Part shown: positions 18,601 to 27,048 of the stretch, piece after piece | Numbering within the stretch: position 1 is the stretch's first letter | Layout: the number at the start of each line of letters is the position of its first letter | Source: DYRB01 sp963845265 | GTDB taxonomy: Bacteria > Pseudomonadota > Gammaproteobacteria > Chromatiales > Chromatiaceae | Reading direction: 5' to 3' | Assembly (NCBI GenBank): GCA_963845265.1 | Contig: CAWJRN010000027.1 | Coordinates: forward strand, 1 to 64,000 | Length of the DNA: 64,000 nucleotides | The notes under the pieces: generated by a model | Seen by the model: only the letters and a program-made list of their open reading frames with translations | Database searches by the model: none | What the model was told of the DNA's origin: nothing | Program-made: the position numbers and the translations under genes

Positions 18601-19304
18601 GCCGAAAGGAGCCGGGCTCGCTGCACCCGGCAGCCCCCCCCCTAGCCATGGTCGTCCTCGTCTCCGGCGGCGGCAGCAATCTCCAGGCACTGATCGACGC
18701 GCAGCAGGGCGGCCTGGAGATCGCCATCCGTGCCGTGGTCAGCAATGTCGCCGGCGTCTTTGCCCTGGAACGGGCGCGGATCGCGGGCATCCCCGGCCTG
18801 GTGTTGGACCACCGCGACTTCGCCAGCCGCGAGGACTATGACGCGGCCCTCGCGGAGCTGATCGACAGCTACGACCCGGAGCTGGTGGTACTGGCCGGAT
18901 TCATGCGCATCCTCACCCCCGACTTTGTCTCCCATTATCGCGGTCGGATGCTCAACATCCACCCGTCCCTACTGCCAAAATTCCGCGGCCTGCACACCCA
19001 CAGCCGCGCACTGGAGGCCGGCGAGCGGGTCCACGGGGCCAGTGTGCACTTCGTCACCGCAGAGTTGGACGGCGGACCACTAGTCCTCCAGGCCGAGGTC
19101 CCGGTGCTACCCGGGGACGACCCCGAGCGCCTCGCCGCCCGGGTCCTGGAGCTTGAGCACCGGATCTATCCCTGTGTGGTGGGCTGGCTCGCCGCAGGAC
19201 GTCTGGAACTGGATGCGGCGGACCGGCCGGTCCTGGATGGCAAGCGCCTGATCCGGCCGCTGTTGCTCGGTAGCGACGGTCAGTGCCCCAATCCGCCGGA
19301 CTGA
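18597..19304 (+). CDS. purN: Phosphoribosylglycinamide formyltransferase
   Basis: A 235-residue folate-dependent GAR transformylase. It shows MVVLVSGGGSNLQALIDA at the phosphate site, AGFMRILTPDFV, the catalytic Asn-His in NIHPSLLPKFRGLHTH, and VHFVTAELDGGP with the catalytic Asp. GTG 18597 overlaps the purM stop, so the two are translationally coupled. An ATG at 18648 (MVVLVSG) would give a more standard N-terminus and is a possible alternative. Confidence 0.94.
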   Translation: MSRKEPGSLHPAAPPLAMVVLVSGGGSNLQALIDAQQGGLEIAIRAVVSNVAGVFALERARIAGIPGLVLDHRDFASREDYDAALAELIDSYDPELVVLAGFMRILTPDFVSHYRGRMLNIHPSLLPKFRGLHTHSRALEAGERVHGASVHFVTAELDGGPLVLQAEVPVLPGDDPERLAARVLELEHRIYPCVVGWLAAGRLELDAADRPVLDGKRLIRPLLLGSDGQCPNPPD

Positions 19305-19309
19305 CGCCT

Positions 19310-20092
19310 ATGCCTCTTGGCCGTATTGCACTCGCGTTGCTGGTCACCTTGGTGTGGCAGCCAACCCAGGCGGCCCCGCCGCAGCCGGCCTCCATCCCAC
19401 CGCATCGGGCCGAGTACCTGCTCACCCGCGATGGTCTGCCCTTCGGGGTCATGACCATGGAGCTCACCGTCGCCGCGGATGGCGGTTACCGGTACCTTGC
19501 TAGTACCGAGCCACACGCTGCACTCGCCCTGGTCCGTCAGGCCCTGGAACTAGGCGACGACCCGAGCCAGACAGAGGAAAGCAGCGGACGATTGATCGAG
19601 GGGCGCTTTCGCCCGGACACTTACAAGTTCCGCCGCCAGGGCGGCGAGACGGTGCGAGCCCTGGATCTGAGGTTCGACTGGGAACAGGGTCGTGCGTTCA
19701 TGGAGAGCGAGGGCAAGCCCTGGTCCATGCCGGTCCCAGCCGAGACCCAGGACAAACTCTCGGTCCTGTTGACCCTGCGCCAAGAACTCGGTCAATCCCA
19801 GGGCGAGCACAGCTACAGCGTCGCCGATGGGGGGAGACTCAAGACCTATAGCTTCCGGGTCGTGGGCATGGAGTCCCTACTGGGACCCTGGGGAGAGCGT
19901 GACACCCTGGCCCTGGAGCGCTCCAAGGACGAGCGCGGCACCGACTATCGACTATGGCTGGACCCGACCCGGTATCTGCTACCGGTGCGGGTCGAGCGTG
20001 ACGAGGGGGGCAGCTTGTATGTGATGGAACTCATCCGCACCCTGCCTGACGATCTTCCTCAGGCGACAGATGAGGTAAACCCGGCCCCCTGA
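19310..20092 (+). CDS. Periplasmic DUF3108-family protein
   Basis: A 260-residue protein with a signal peptide (MPLGRIALALLVTLVWQPTQA). The mature part starts HRAEYLLTRDGLPFGVMTMEL and is rich in beta-strand pattern, with a terminal YRLWLDPTRYLLPVRVERDEGG. This matches the DUF3108 proteins that follow purMN in many gammaproteobacteria. Their function is unknown; envelope localisation is likely. The ATG at 19310 begins the signal sequence, five bases past the purN stop. Confidence 0.82.
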   Translation: MPLGRIALALLVTLVWQPTQAAPPQPASIPPHRAEYLLTRDGLPFGVMTMELTVAADGGYRYLASTEPHAALALVRQALELGDDPSQTEESSGRLIEGRFRPDTYKFRRQGGETVRALDLRFDWEQGRAFMESEGKPWSMPVPAETQDKLSVLLTLRQELGQSQGEHSYSVADGGRLKTYSFRVVGMESLLGPWGERDTLALERSKDERGTDYRLWLDPTRYLLPVRVERDEGGSLYVMELIRTLPDDLPQATDEVNPAP

Positions 20093-20103
20093 GAACGCCG
20101 GAC

Positions 20104-20361
20104 TCAATGCTCGCACTTCTCCAACTTCTCCCTCGCGCCCGGGAAGACCGAGAGCAGGAAGGTCGAGATGAGGATGACCGGTGCCATCACTACCAGCACT
20201 AAGGCGAACAGCAGCACGATGTGCCCCACCATAGGGATGGTATCCGGGACGACGTAGCGGGCAGCGAGAAACAGCAGGACAGAGCCCAAAAAGAAGATCG
20301 ACGAGACAACGACGCCGTCGCGCATGGTCTTGCAGCCGAGCCTTAGCAGGCGGTGTGCCAT
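20104..20361 (-). CDS. Small two-helix membrane protein
   Basis: An 85-residue protein with two strong hydrophobic segments (VVVSSIFFLGSVLLFLAA and HIVLLFALVLVVMAPVILI), a basic N-terminus and a charged tail EKLEKCEH. ATG 20361 has GGAGG seven bases upstream. No family recognised. It is convergent with the DUF3108 gene, twelve bases away. Confidence 0.7.
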   Translation of the reverse strand: MAHRLLRLGCKTMRDGVVVSSIFFLGSVLLFLAARYVVPDTIPMVGHIVLLFALVLVVMAPVILISTFLLSVFPGAREKLEKCEH

Positions 20362-20465
20362 GGGATTACCTCCGACAAAGCGGCGCCGAGCAACAGGGGG
20401 CCGGCACCCCATATTTTAGGCCGTTCAGCGACCAGAGAGCGGCCGACCGCTGGCGGGAAACCGCT

Positions 20466-20714
20466 TTACTTGTCCTCCGCCTTCGTACCGGTCGCACCAG
20501 TGCCCGTCATCAGACGTTGAAACACATCCCACCCCGCCATGCCGCCTGTGACATAGGGCTGGAACAGCTTTAATGGGTCATAGCCTTCGACCCCCTCCTT
20601 CATGCGTGCGCGCATGTCATCCATGAGCTGGTTCTGAAACCCCTCTACGTCCGGCAGGCCAAACAGCTTGCGGACCTCTTCGGGGGTGATATCGACATTC
20701 ATCGTGACCTTCAT
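20466..20714 (-). CDS. Small DUF6489-like protein
   Basis: An 82-residue acidic protein. The start MKVTMNVDITPEEVRKLFGL followed by PDVEGFQNQLMDDMRARM looks like the small DUF6489-type family whose members begin with a beta strand and a PEE(A/V)R helix. No function known. TAEDK-type polar end, no membrane segment. Family assignment is from memory of the pattern. Confidence 0.65.
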   Translation of the reverse strand: MKVTMNVDITPEEVRKLFGLPDVEGFQNQLMDDMRARMKEGVEGYDPLKLFQPYVTGGMAGWDVFQRLMTGTGATGTKAEDK

Positions 20715-20807
20715 TGGGGACTCCGAGACTCCAGTGACTGGTGAAGGGGCGGGACTACTGCGATCTTTGCGCAGTCGCGTGAGATTCGTGAGGTGTCCCG
20801 GCCAGCA

Positions 20808-21269
20808 TCAATGCCGACTCGCCTTGGGCGGGGCGTCCATGGGCATCGGCTCCTCGACCACCAACCCGCGGCGCACGCGTTTGCCAACCAGCAGACAGGC
20901 GCGCTCGAAGGCCTTCTCCGCCTCCTGCCCGTGCCACTCCCACTCCGCCGGGCTGGCCGTCGTCAGGATCTGCCAGTGGCCGGTGGTCAACACCTTGCCG
21001 GTGCGGATCTCAAGGGCCCAGTCGTGCCACACGCTATCGGGGTTATTGTCCTCGAAAAACTCCTGTTCGGCCAAGCGGATACTGGTCCCTGCGTGATCGT
21101 CCATGGCCACCAGATCGGACACCACCAACCCATCCTCGATACAGCTCTCCCAGCCGGTGTGCACCGCCGTAGCAGTCGCCATGAGGGCGTGAATCAGCAG
21201 GCCAGGGGTAAGCGTAAATTGCAGCGGGCTGTCCCAATCGGGCTCGTCGCCTCGTTCTTCTTCGATCAT
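20808..21269 (-). CDS. Unknown soluble protein
   Basis: About 153 residues from ATG 21269 (MIEEERGDEPDWDS). The frame extends further upstream, but there it lacks protein-like composition. It has a hydrophobic helix (LTPGLLIHALMATATAVHTGW) and Trp-rich stretches (VWHDWALEIRTGK, AEWEWHGQEAEKAFERA). No recognised motif. Codon use is normal for the window. Confidence 0.55.
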   Translation of the reverse strand: MIEEERGDEPDWDSPLQFTLTPGLLIHALMATATAVHTGWESCIEDGLVVSDLVAMDDHAGTSIRLAEQEFFEDNNPDSVWHDWALEIRTGKVLTTGHWQILTTASPAEWEWHGQEAEKAFERACLLVGKRVRRGLVVEEPMPMDAPPKASRH

Positions 21270-21469
21270 TCGCGTACTCGTCTTTGCTGTGCCGTTGGTA
21301 CCCTGCGTGATCGCGGGGGACGCCCCTGGTTCGTTGCGGGCATCGGGGCGACAATGATGCGTCATCCGCCACGGGAGGTAAAACCCATGTCCACACCGAT
21401 TGAGCACGACCTGGACCACCCTCCGCCTCCACCGGTCCCGGCGCGGACCCCAAACCCGAGGCGTTCCCT

Positions 21470-22306
21470 GTGAAGGTCGCGGTATTCTCCGATGTCCAGG
21501 GCAATCTGCCCGCCATGGAGGTGGCGGTGGAACAGATCCTCGCCTGGGGAGCGGACCTGGTGATCATGGACGGCGACCTGGTCAACCGCGGCCCCAGCAG
21601 CGCCGCCTGTCTGGACCTGTTCCAGACGCTAGAGACCGAACGCGGCTGGCTGCCCGTCAACGGCAATCATGAGACCTGGATCCTACGCTGTGCTCGGGAG
21701 GCGCCGGCCAGCGCCTTGGAGGCGGAGATGCGCCGCTTCGCCGACTGGACCCTGGCCCAACTCGGCGACCGCGCCCAGGCCCTGGCGGCCTGGCCGGATC
21801 ACCTGACCTTGCACGCCCCCGGAGACCGGAGCTGGATACACGTCACCCACGGGACCATGGCGGGCAACCGCGATGGGGTCTCGGTGAGCGTTTCGGACGC
21901 CGCACTGGCCGGCAAACTACCCCCCGATCTGGCCCTATTCGTCACGGCCCATACCCACAAGCCCCTGGAGCGGTCCCTGGGGAACACCCGCATCCTCAAT
22001 GTCGGCTCAGTGGGCTCACCCTTCGATGGGGACCCCCGCGGCAGTTGGGCTCAGTTGGAGCACCGAGGGGGGCGCTGGGACACCCGGATCATCCGCTTCG
22101 CCTACGACCGCGAGCGCACGCAACGGGATTTTCACACCTCGGGGATGCTGGAAGACGGTGGCCCCCTGGCCCGGATCCTGTTCGAGGAGTGGCGCCGGGC
22201 CCAGGGGCTGATGTTTCAGTGGCGACAGGCGCACGAGTCCGCGGTCTTGGCGGGCGAGCGCCCACTGCAAGCGGCAGTAGACGCCTTTTTGGCGGCACTG
22301 CCCTAA
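21470..22306 (+). CDS. Calcineurin-like metallophosphoesterase
   Basis: A 278-residue protein with the metal-binding set of the family: FSDVQGN (D and H/Q position), MDGDLVNRGP, VNGNHE, a histidine in HVTHGTM, and TAHTHKP. VQ replaces the usual VH in motif I, as in some YfcE/diadenosine-phosphatase relatives. Start is GTG 21470, which begins directly with the conserved strand. The substrate (nucleotide or protein phosphate) is unknown. Confidence 0.82.
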   Translation: MKVAVFSDVQGNLPAMEVAVEQILAWGADLVIMDGDLVNRGPSSAACLDLFQTLETERGWLPVNGNHETWILRCAREAPASALEAEMRRFADWTLAQLGDRAQALAAWPDHLTLHAPGDRSWIHVTHGTMAGNRDGVSVSVSDAALAGKLPPDLALFVTAHTHKPLERSLGNTRILNVGSVGSPFDGDPRGSWAQLEHRGGRWDTRIIRFAYDRERTQRDFHTSGMLEDGGPLARILFEEWRRAQGLMFQWRQAHESAVLAGERPLQAAVDAFLAALP

Positions 22307-22558
22307 TCAGACGCGGGGCACATGGAGTGTCCCAACGCCCGACAGACCCTGGAGCCAAACCTTGGCCCGGCTCACGAGGCCGCACAACCAGAGCGGCATG
22401 GGGCGGGTCATGGCATGGACGGCAACACCGCCGCCAATCAGCCCCCAGGTGACCATCTGCACCCAGACATAGTCGGTCAGGGCGGCGCTGCCGTAGGTGG
22501 CGACGGCGAGGGCATCGAATCCCAGGGCCATAGCGATTCCGAACATGATGGGTAACAT
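22307..22558 (-). CDS. Small membrane protein, unknown
   Basis: An 83-residue hydrophobic protein (MLPIMFGIAMALGFDALAV, then VWVQMVTWGLIGGGVAVHAM and PLWLCGLVSRAK). It has two to three likely membrane helices. ATG 22558 has GAGG nine bases before it. Its stop abuts the convergent phosphoesterase stop. No family recognised. Confidence 0.55.
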   Translation of the reverse strand: MLPIMFGIAMALGFDALAVATYGSAALTDYVWVQMVTWGLIGGGVAVHAMTRPMPLWLCGLVSRAKVWLQGLSGVGTLHVPRV

Positions 22559-22915
22559 TGCGTTTAACCTCTTTTGCAACAACCTTGGCCACTACATTAG
22601 TACTAGCTAATATAGTTGTCAAGCTTGATGCATGACCTTCGTCGCACTTAGAGGTAACTATTTGCTGTGCCCCACCAGTTATACGGGGAAGTTTTCAGTT
22701 GTCGGTTGCCAGCTGGAAGTTGCCAGTAAAAGATTGTTTCTACTGAGACATTCGAAATCCTGAGACGAGGAATCGACGCGCGACAGGTATATCTAGGCAG
22801 ATCGGTCCAAAGCTCGGCGGGACCGAGACGGCGACGGACCATTGAGGCCGGCAAGATTCATGAGGCGCGGCAACAACATGCCGGCTTTAGGCAACACGCA
22901 TCGAACGACCCCGAG
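22559..22915. other. Intergenic stretch with no gene seen
   Basis: About 357 bases that are locally AT-richer than their surroundings. A minus-strand 68-codon frame here has no ribosome-binding site and unnatural composition. It may hold the promoter of the membrane protein at 22307-22558. Confidence 0.4.
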
Positions 22916-23365
22916 TCACTTCCAACCGACCACCTCGAACCCCTGGTCGCTCAGGCAGCGACGCACCAGGCTCTGGTAAGCCCCCGACGGCCGACTTGGC
23001 GACAGTGCCGAACTGACCAAGCCCCCTACCGCCCCAGCGGCGGCACCTGCCGCCAAACCACGCCCGGCGGCCGCGCTGAAGGAGCCCGCTACAGCCCCCG
23101 TGGCACCACCGATTGCCGCCCCAGTGGCCGTGCGCCGCGCCACATCGCCACCACCGGCATCGCCCCCGGCCCCCTCGGCAAATCGAATGCAATCCGCCAC
23201 CGCCTGCTCGGCAGCGGGTTTGCCTACGGCTAGATAGTGGTCATTGGGGTAGAGGACCGGCCGTTCGGCGCTCGCACAACCACCCAATTGGACCGCCACG
23301 ACCATCAGGGCAAATACCCCGGCGGTTCGGGCCATAACGGCAGAGAAAGGTCTGAAATCTGGCAT
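22916..23365 (-). CDS. Glycine-zipper lipoprotein
   Basis: A 149-residue protein. A signal sequence ends in lipobox VQLGGCASAE, so it is probably an outer-membrane lipoprotein. The middle (TATGAAIGGATGAVAGSFSA, then GLAAGAAAGAVGG) is a glycine zipper as in many envelope lipoproteins; two or three Cys in the mature part (ADCIRF, VRRCLSDQGF) could form a disulfide. ATG 23365 follows AGGTGA. Function unknown. Confidence 0.75.
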   Translation of the reverse strand: MPDFRPFSAVMARTAGVFALMVVAVQLGGCASAERPVLYPNDHYLAVGKPAAEQAVADCIRFAEGAGGDAGGGDVARRTATGAAIGGATGAVAGSFSAAAGRGLAAGAAAGAVGGLVSSALSPSRPSGAYQSLVRRCLSDQGFEVVGWK

Positions 23366-23440
23366 AACAAGATCACCTGGAAAGAAAAGCCATGGGCACC
23401 ACAGCCGGAGCACTGCTCCGCCCGCATCGGACCCTGACGC

Positions 23441-23923
23441 TCAGAGCATACGCCAAGCTGCAAAGGTGGCCGCCTGCCCCTGGTTAAGGCCACCTACATC
23501 GACCAGATTCCACACCGTCGCCGCCTCGATGCGGAAGCGCCGCCCGGTGCTGGAGACCCGTACCCCGGCGTAATCGTCGATGAAACCCCGCGCCGCCACC
23601 TGGGCCAGCAGCCTGGCCCGCTCGTCCCGGTTCGGCGCCTCGGCGGTGAGCCGCGAGGGCATGCGCACCAGCTCCTCCCAATCCAGCTCGAACAGTTCCA
23701 ATGCGCAACGGTTGGCGTAGGTCAGGATGGGATCGGCCTGATTGTCGTGGGAGAGGACCACGAAGGGGGCCAGATAGGTGCGCCGTGCGGCCTCCTCCGC
23801 ACTCACCTCGGCATCGATAAGGTCGCGGCCGGTCAGACGGCGGAGGCTCTGCCGCAGCAGGCCGATGTGCTCGGCCAGGTAGCCGTTGTCGGGGCCCGGG
23901 ACGGGTGGGACGAGCCGCGTCAT
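23441..23923 (-). CDS. MEKHLA-domain protein
   Basis: A 160-residue PAS-like protein. The segment PFVVLSHDNQADPILTYANRCALELFELDWEELVRMPSRLTAE (cited in parts) and the later AARGFIDDYAGVRVSSTGRRFRIE match the bacterial MEKHLA domain, normally found as a single-domain protein. It may bind a small ligand. The tail after IEAATVWNLVD is close to the family end. It starts just upstream of the uup stop on the same strand, with 48 bases between. Confidence 0.8.
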   Translation of the reverse strand: MTRLVPPVPGPDNGYLAEHIGLLRQSLRRLTGRDLIDAEVSAEEAARRTYLAPFVVLSHDNQADPILTYANRCALELFELDWEELVRMPSRLTAEAPNRDERARLLAQVAARGFIDDYAGVRVSSTGRRFRIEAATVWNLVDVGGLNQGQAATFAAWRML

Positions 23924-23971
23924 TTCGGCACCTCGCAGGCCTCGGTTACCTGGGGTCGTGGGTGACGCTTG

Positions 23972-25888
23972 TTAGAGCGCACCGTCCTTGACCTCCTCCA
24001 GGGCCTCCCAGCGGGCATAGACCACGGCCAGCTCGGTCTCCAGGGCGGCAAGGCGCCCTTGGGCCGCCGCAACGGCCTCACCGCCCTGCTGATAGAGGCT
24101 GGGGTCGGCGAGCCTGGCGTGAAGCGCCGCCTGCTCGGTCTCCAGGGCCTCGATGCGCCCGGGCAGCTCGGTCAGCTCGCGTTCCTCCTTGAAACTGAGC
24201 TTGGTCGCAGGCTTGCGCTGGGTGGACTTGGGCTGAGCCGAGGGGGCCTGGACGCGCGCCTGGGACTGGATCTCCGCCTGGGCGGCGACGGCGGCATCCC
24301 GATGGCGCACCCAATCCGAGTAACCACCCACATAGTCCCGCACCTGGCCTTCTCCCTCCAGCACCAAAGTACTGGTGACGACGTTGTCGAGAAGGGCCCG
24401 GTCATGGCTCACCAGCAGAATGGTCCCCTGGAATTCGAGCAACAGTTCTTCGAGCAGCTCAAGGGTCTCGGCATCCAGGTCGTTGGTGGGCTCGTCGAGC
24501 ACCAGCAGATTGGCGGGGCGTGTGAACAGCTTGGCCAACAACAGGCGATTGCGCTCGCCACCCGACAGGGCTTTGACGGGCTGGCGGGCACGCTCCGGGG
24601 TGAACAGGAAGTCTTTGAGGTAGGACAGGACATGGCGCGGCTTACCGCCGACATCGACCGTGTCACTGCCCTCGGCCACGTTGTCCTGCACACTCTCGTC
24701 GGTGTCCAGTTGGGCGCGCAATTGGTCGAAATAGGCCACCTGGAGGTTGGTGCCGCGCCGGATCTGTCCGGCGTCCGGGCTCAGCTCCCCCAGCAACAGC
24801 TTGAGCAGGGTGCTCTTGCCGGCCCCATTGGGTCCGACGATGCCGACCCGATCGCCGCGCAGAATCAGGGTATCCAGGCCCTTGATGATGGGCTTCTCGT
24901 CCCACGCATAGTCCACCCCGATGGCCTCCACCACCAGGCGACCGCTGCGCTCGGCCTCGTCGAGGCGGATGCGCGCCGTGCCGCCCAGCTCGCGGCGTTG
25001 CCGACTCTCGTCGCGCATGACCTTGAGGGACCGTACCCGACCCTCGTTGCGGGTGCGTCTGGCCTTGATGCCCTGGCGAATCCAGACCTCTTCTTCAGAC
25101 AGCTTCCGGTCGAAGCGGGCATTGGCCAGGGCCTCGGCGTTGAGGCGCTCCTCACGGCGGCGCAGGTAGTTGTCGTAGTCCCCGGGCCAATCGGTGAGCT
25201 TGCCCCGATCCAACTCCAGGATGCGGGTGGCCAGGCGACGCAGGAAGGAGCGGTCGTGGGTGACGAACAGCAGGGCCCCGGGGAAGTCGAGCAGGAACCC
25301 CTCCAGCCAGTCGATGGAAGCAATGTCCAGGTGGTTGGTGGGCTCGTCGAGCAGCAATAAGTCCGGCTCGGTCACCAAGGCCCGGGCCAATAGGACACGC
25401 CTTTGCAGGCCGCCGGACAGGGCCGCGAAGGCCAACGCCGGGTCCAGACCCAGGCGCGAGATGACACGTTCAACCTTCTGCTCCAGGTCCCAACCACCGC
25501 CGGCCTCCAGGGCGTGCTGCACCTCGGACAGGCGCCCCAGGTCGGCGCTATCGCCGGCACCCGCCAGGTGGTGGCTGAGGTCGAACCACTCCCGTACCAG
25601 GGCACCCAGCTCGCCAAGGCCACCGGCCACCACGTCGAAGACGCTCCCTGTCCCACCCTCGGGGATCTCCTGGGTAAGGCGGGCGATGGTCACCCCCTGG
25701 GGCACGCGCCGCTCGCCGCCGTCGGCCTGGACCTCGCCGTCGATGATCTTGAGCAGGGTGGACTTGCCCGTCCCATTGCGCCCGATGAGACAGATACGCT
25801 CCCCCCGCTCGATGCTCAGGTCGACGCCATCGAGCAGCGGCGGGAGGCCATAAGAGAGGGTGACGGCTTGCAGGGAGATCAGGGGCAT
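23972..25888 (-). CDS. uup: ABC-F ATPase, Uup
   Basis: A 638-residue soluble protein with two ABC ATPase domains (Walker A GRNGTGKST near 37 and GPNGAGKST near 345; signatures LSGGLQRR and LSGGERNR; Walker B LLLLDEPTNHLD and LLVLDEPTNDLD). An inter-domain linker and a C-terminal coiled coil (KEERELTELPGRIEALE and on) distinguish Uup from EttA. Uup acts on ribosomes or DNA and limits precise transposon excision in E. coli. ATG 25888 starts with the conserved MPLISLQAVTLSYG; the thirty codons upstream are not family-like. Confidence 0.93.
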   Translation of the reverse strand: MPLISLQAVTLSYGLPPLLDGVDLSIERGERICLIGRNGTGKSTLLKIIDGEVQADGGERRVPQGVTIARLTQEIPEGGTGSVFDVVAGGLGELGALVREWFDLSHHLAGAGDSADLGRLSEVQHALEAGGGWDLEQKVERVISRLGLDPALAFAALSGGLQRRVLLARALVTEPDLLLLDEPTNHLDIASIDWLEGFLLDFPGALLFVTHDRSFLRRLATRILELDRGKLTDWPGDYDNYLRRREERLNAEALANARFDRKLSEEEVWIRQGIKARRTRNEGRVRSLKVMRDESRQRRELGGTARIRLDEAERSGRLVVEAIGVDYAWDEKPIIKGLDTLILRGDRVGIVGPNGAGKSTLLKLLLGELSPDAGQIRRGTNLQVAYFDQLRAQLDTDESVQDNVAEGSDTVDVGGKPRHVLSYLKDFLFTPERARQPVKALSGGERNRLLLAKLFTRPANLLVLDEPTNDLDAETLELLEELLLEFQGTILLVSHDRALLDNVVTSTLVLEGEGQVRDYVGGYSDWVRHRDAAVAAQAEIQSQARVQAPSAQPKSTQRKPATKLSFKEERELTELPGRIEALETEQAALHARLADPSLYQQGGEAVAAAQGRLAALETELAVVYARWEALEEVKDGAL

Positions 25889-26120
25889 AGGGATTCGACG
25901 CGGGGATTGGGAACGGACGGGTGGGACACTTTGGGATGCTACTTGGAAAGGCCGTTCGGGGGAATGCTGGGGAGCCACCGATCAAAACCCAAAATGTCGC
26001 GGGCCAAACTCCCCCGGCAATTGAGGTACACTCCAAGGTCTTAGGTCCGGCGCAGCGGGTGCTGACCTAGCCCACGGCGCCCAGGCAGCCTTACCGAGCA
26101 AGCCCAGCCCCCAATCGATC

Positions 26121-26828
26121 ATGTCAAACATCGTCACACTCCGCGATGCCTGGGCCGGCGAGGCGAACTGCCTGAACTGCTCCCTGCGCACCTCAGTGCT
26201 CTTCTCCGGGCTCGAAGAGAGCGACTTCGCTCGCATCCACGAACCCATCGACCAGTACCACCTCAAGCCAGGTACCGCCCTCTACCATGGTGGAGCCGCG
26301 GCCGAGTTCATGTTCACGGTGCGCACCGGGTCGCTGAAGCTGGTGCAGTTCCTCCCAGACGGCGGCCAGCGCATCGTGCGCATCGCCCGTGCCACCGACA
26401 TCCTGGGGCTGGAGGCCCTACTCGACGACCGCTACCAACACGACGCCGTGGCGCTGCAACCCACCGAGGTCTGCCGTCTCCCCGCCCGCCTGGTGCGCCA
26501 CATGAGCGAGGACAGTCCCAAGCTCCACCGCGAGTTGATGTCGCGCTGGCAGCGCGCCCTCTCGGAGGCGGACGCCTGGCTGACCGAGCTGTCCACCGGC
26601 TCCGCCCGCCAGCGGGTGGCGCGCCTGCTGTTGCGCCTGGTGCGCGACAGCGCCAGCAGCGAGTGCCAGCTCTTCAGCCGCGAGGACATGGGCGCCATGC
26701 TCGGCATCACCACCGAGACCACCAGCCGCACCATCGCCGAGTACAAGCGTCAGAGTCTCTTGGTGGAGACTAGCCCCAACCTGTTCCTGCTCGACATCCC
26801 CAACCTCAAGCGCATCGCCGAGGAATAG
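26121..26828 (+). CDS. FNR-like CRP-family transcription regulator
   Basis: A 235-residue protein with a cyclic-nucleotide-binding fold (residues 25-135), a dimerisation helix (LHRELMSRWQRALSEADAWL) and a C-terminal HTH whose recognition helix TTETTSRTIAEYKRQ keeps the E..SR pattern of FNR, suggesting TTGAT-N4-ATCAA-type sites. Cysteines are at 17 and 20 (NCLNC) and 118 (TEVCRLP), matching E. coli FNR C20, C23 and C122. The third N-terminal ligand (C29) is Val26 here. Whether it can hold a 4Fe-4S cluster is open. Divergent from uup. Confidence 0.85.
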   Translation: MSNIVTLRDAWAGEANCLNCSLRTSVLFSGLEESDFARIHEPIDQYHLKPGTALYHGGAAAEFMFTVRTGSLKLVQFLPDGGQRIVRIARATDILGLEALLDDRYQHDAVALQPTEVCRLPARLVRHMSEDSPKLHRELMSRWQRALSEADAWLTELSTGSARQRVARLLLRLVRDSASSECQLFSREDMGAMLGITTETTSRTIAEYKRQSLLVETSPNLFLLDIPNLKRIAEE

Positions 26829-26871
26829 CGGGATCGGTAGGTCCGCTTCAAGACCGTGAAAGCATTTTTCG

Positions 26872-26954
26872 TAGGCTGGGTTGAGGTACGAAACCCAGCG
26901 TATCGCGACCCGTAAGCCGTTGATTGCTGGGTTTCGCAAGCTCAACCCAGCCTA
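26872..26954. repeat. Palindromic intergenic repeat (TAGGCTGGGTTGAG family)
   Basis: Arms 26872-26899 and 26926-26954 are near-perfect reverse complements (TAGGCTGGGTTGAG...GAAACCCAGC), separated by 26 bases. The unit can form a long hairpin between the convergent fnr-like and radA genes and may also stop transcription. Confidence 0.85.
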
Positions 26955-27048
26955 TCCAGTCCGCCTGATGATGCGGGTTCAGCAACATTTGCATAGTCTC
27001 TGCGCTTGACCCACTCGACAGCCGAAGGCTGCCCCGGGTTTTCGAGGA

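Noticed and set aside
22648..22854. 68-codon minus-strand frame
   Set aside because: No ribosome-binding site, no family pattern, composition unlike neighbouring proteins.
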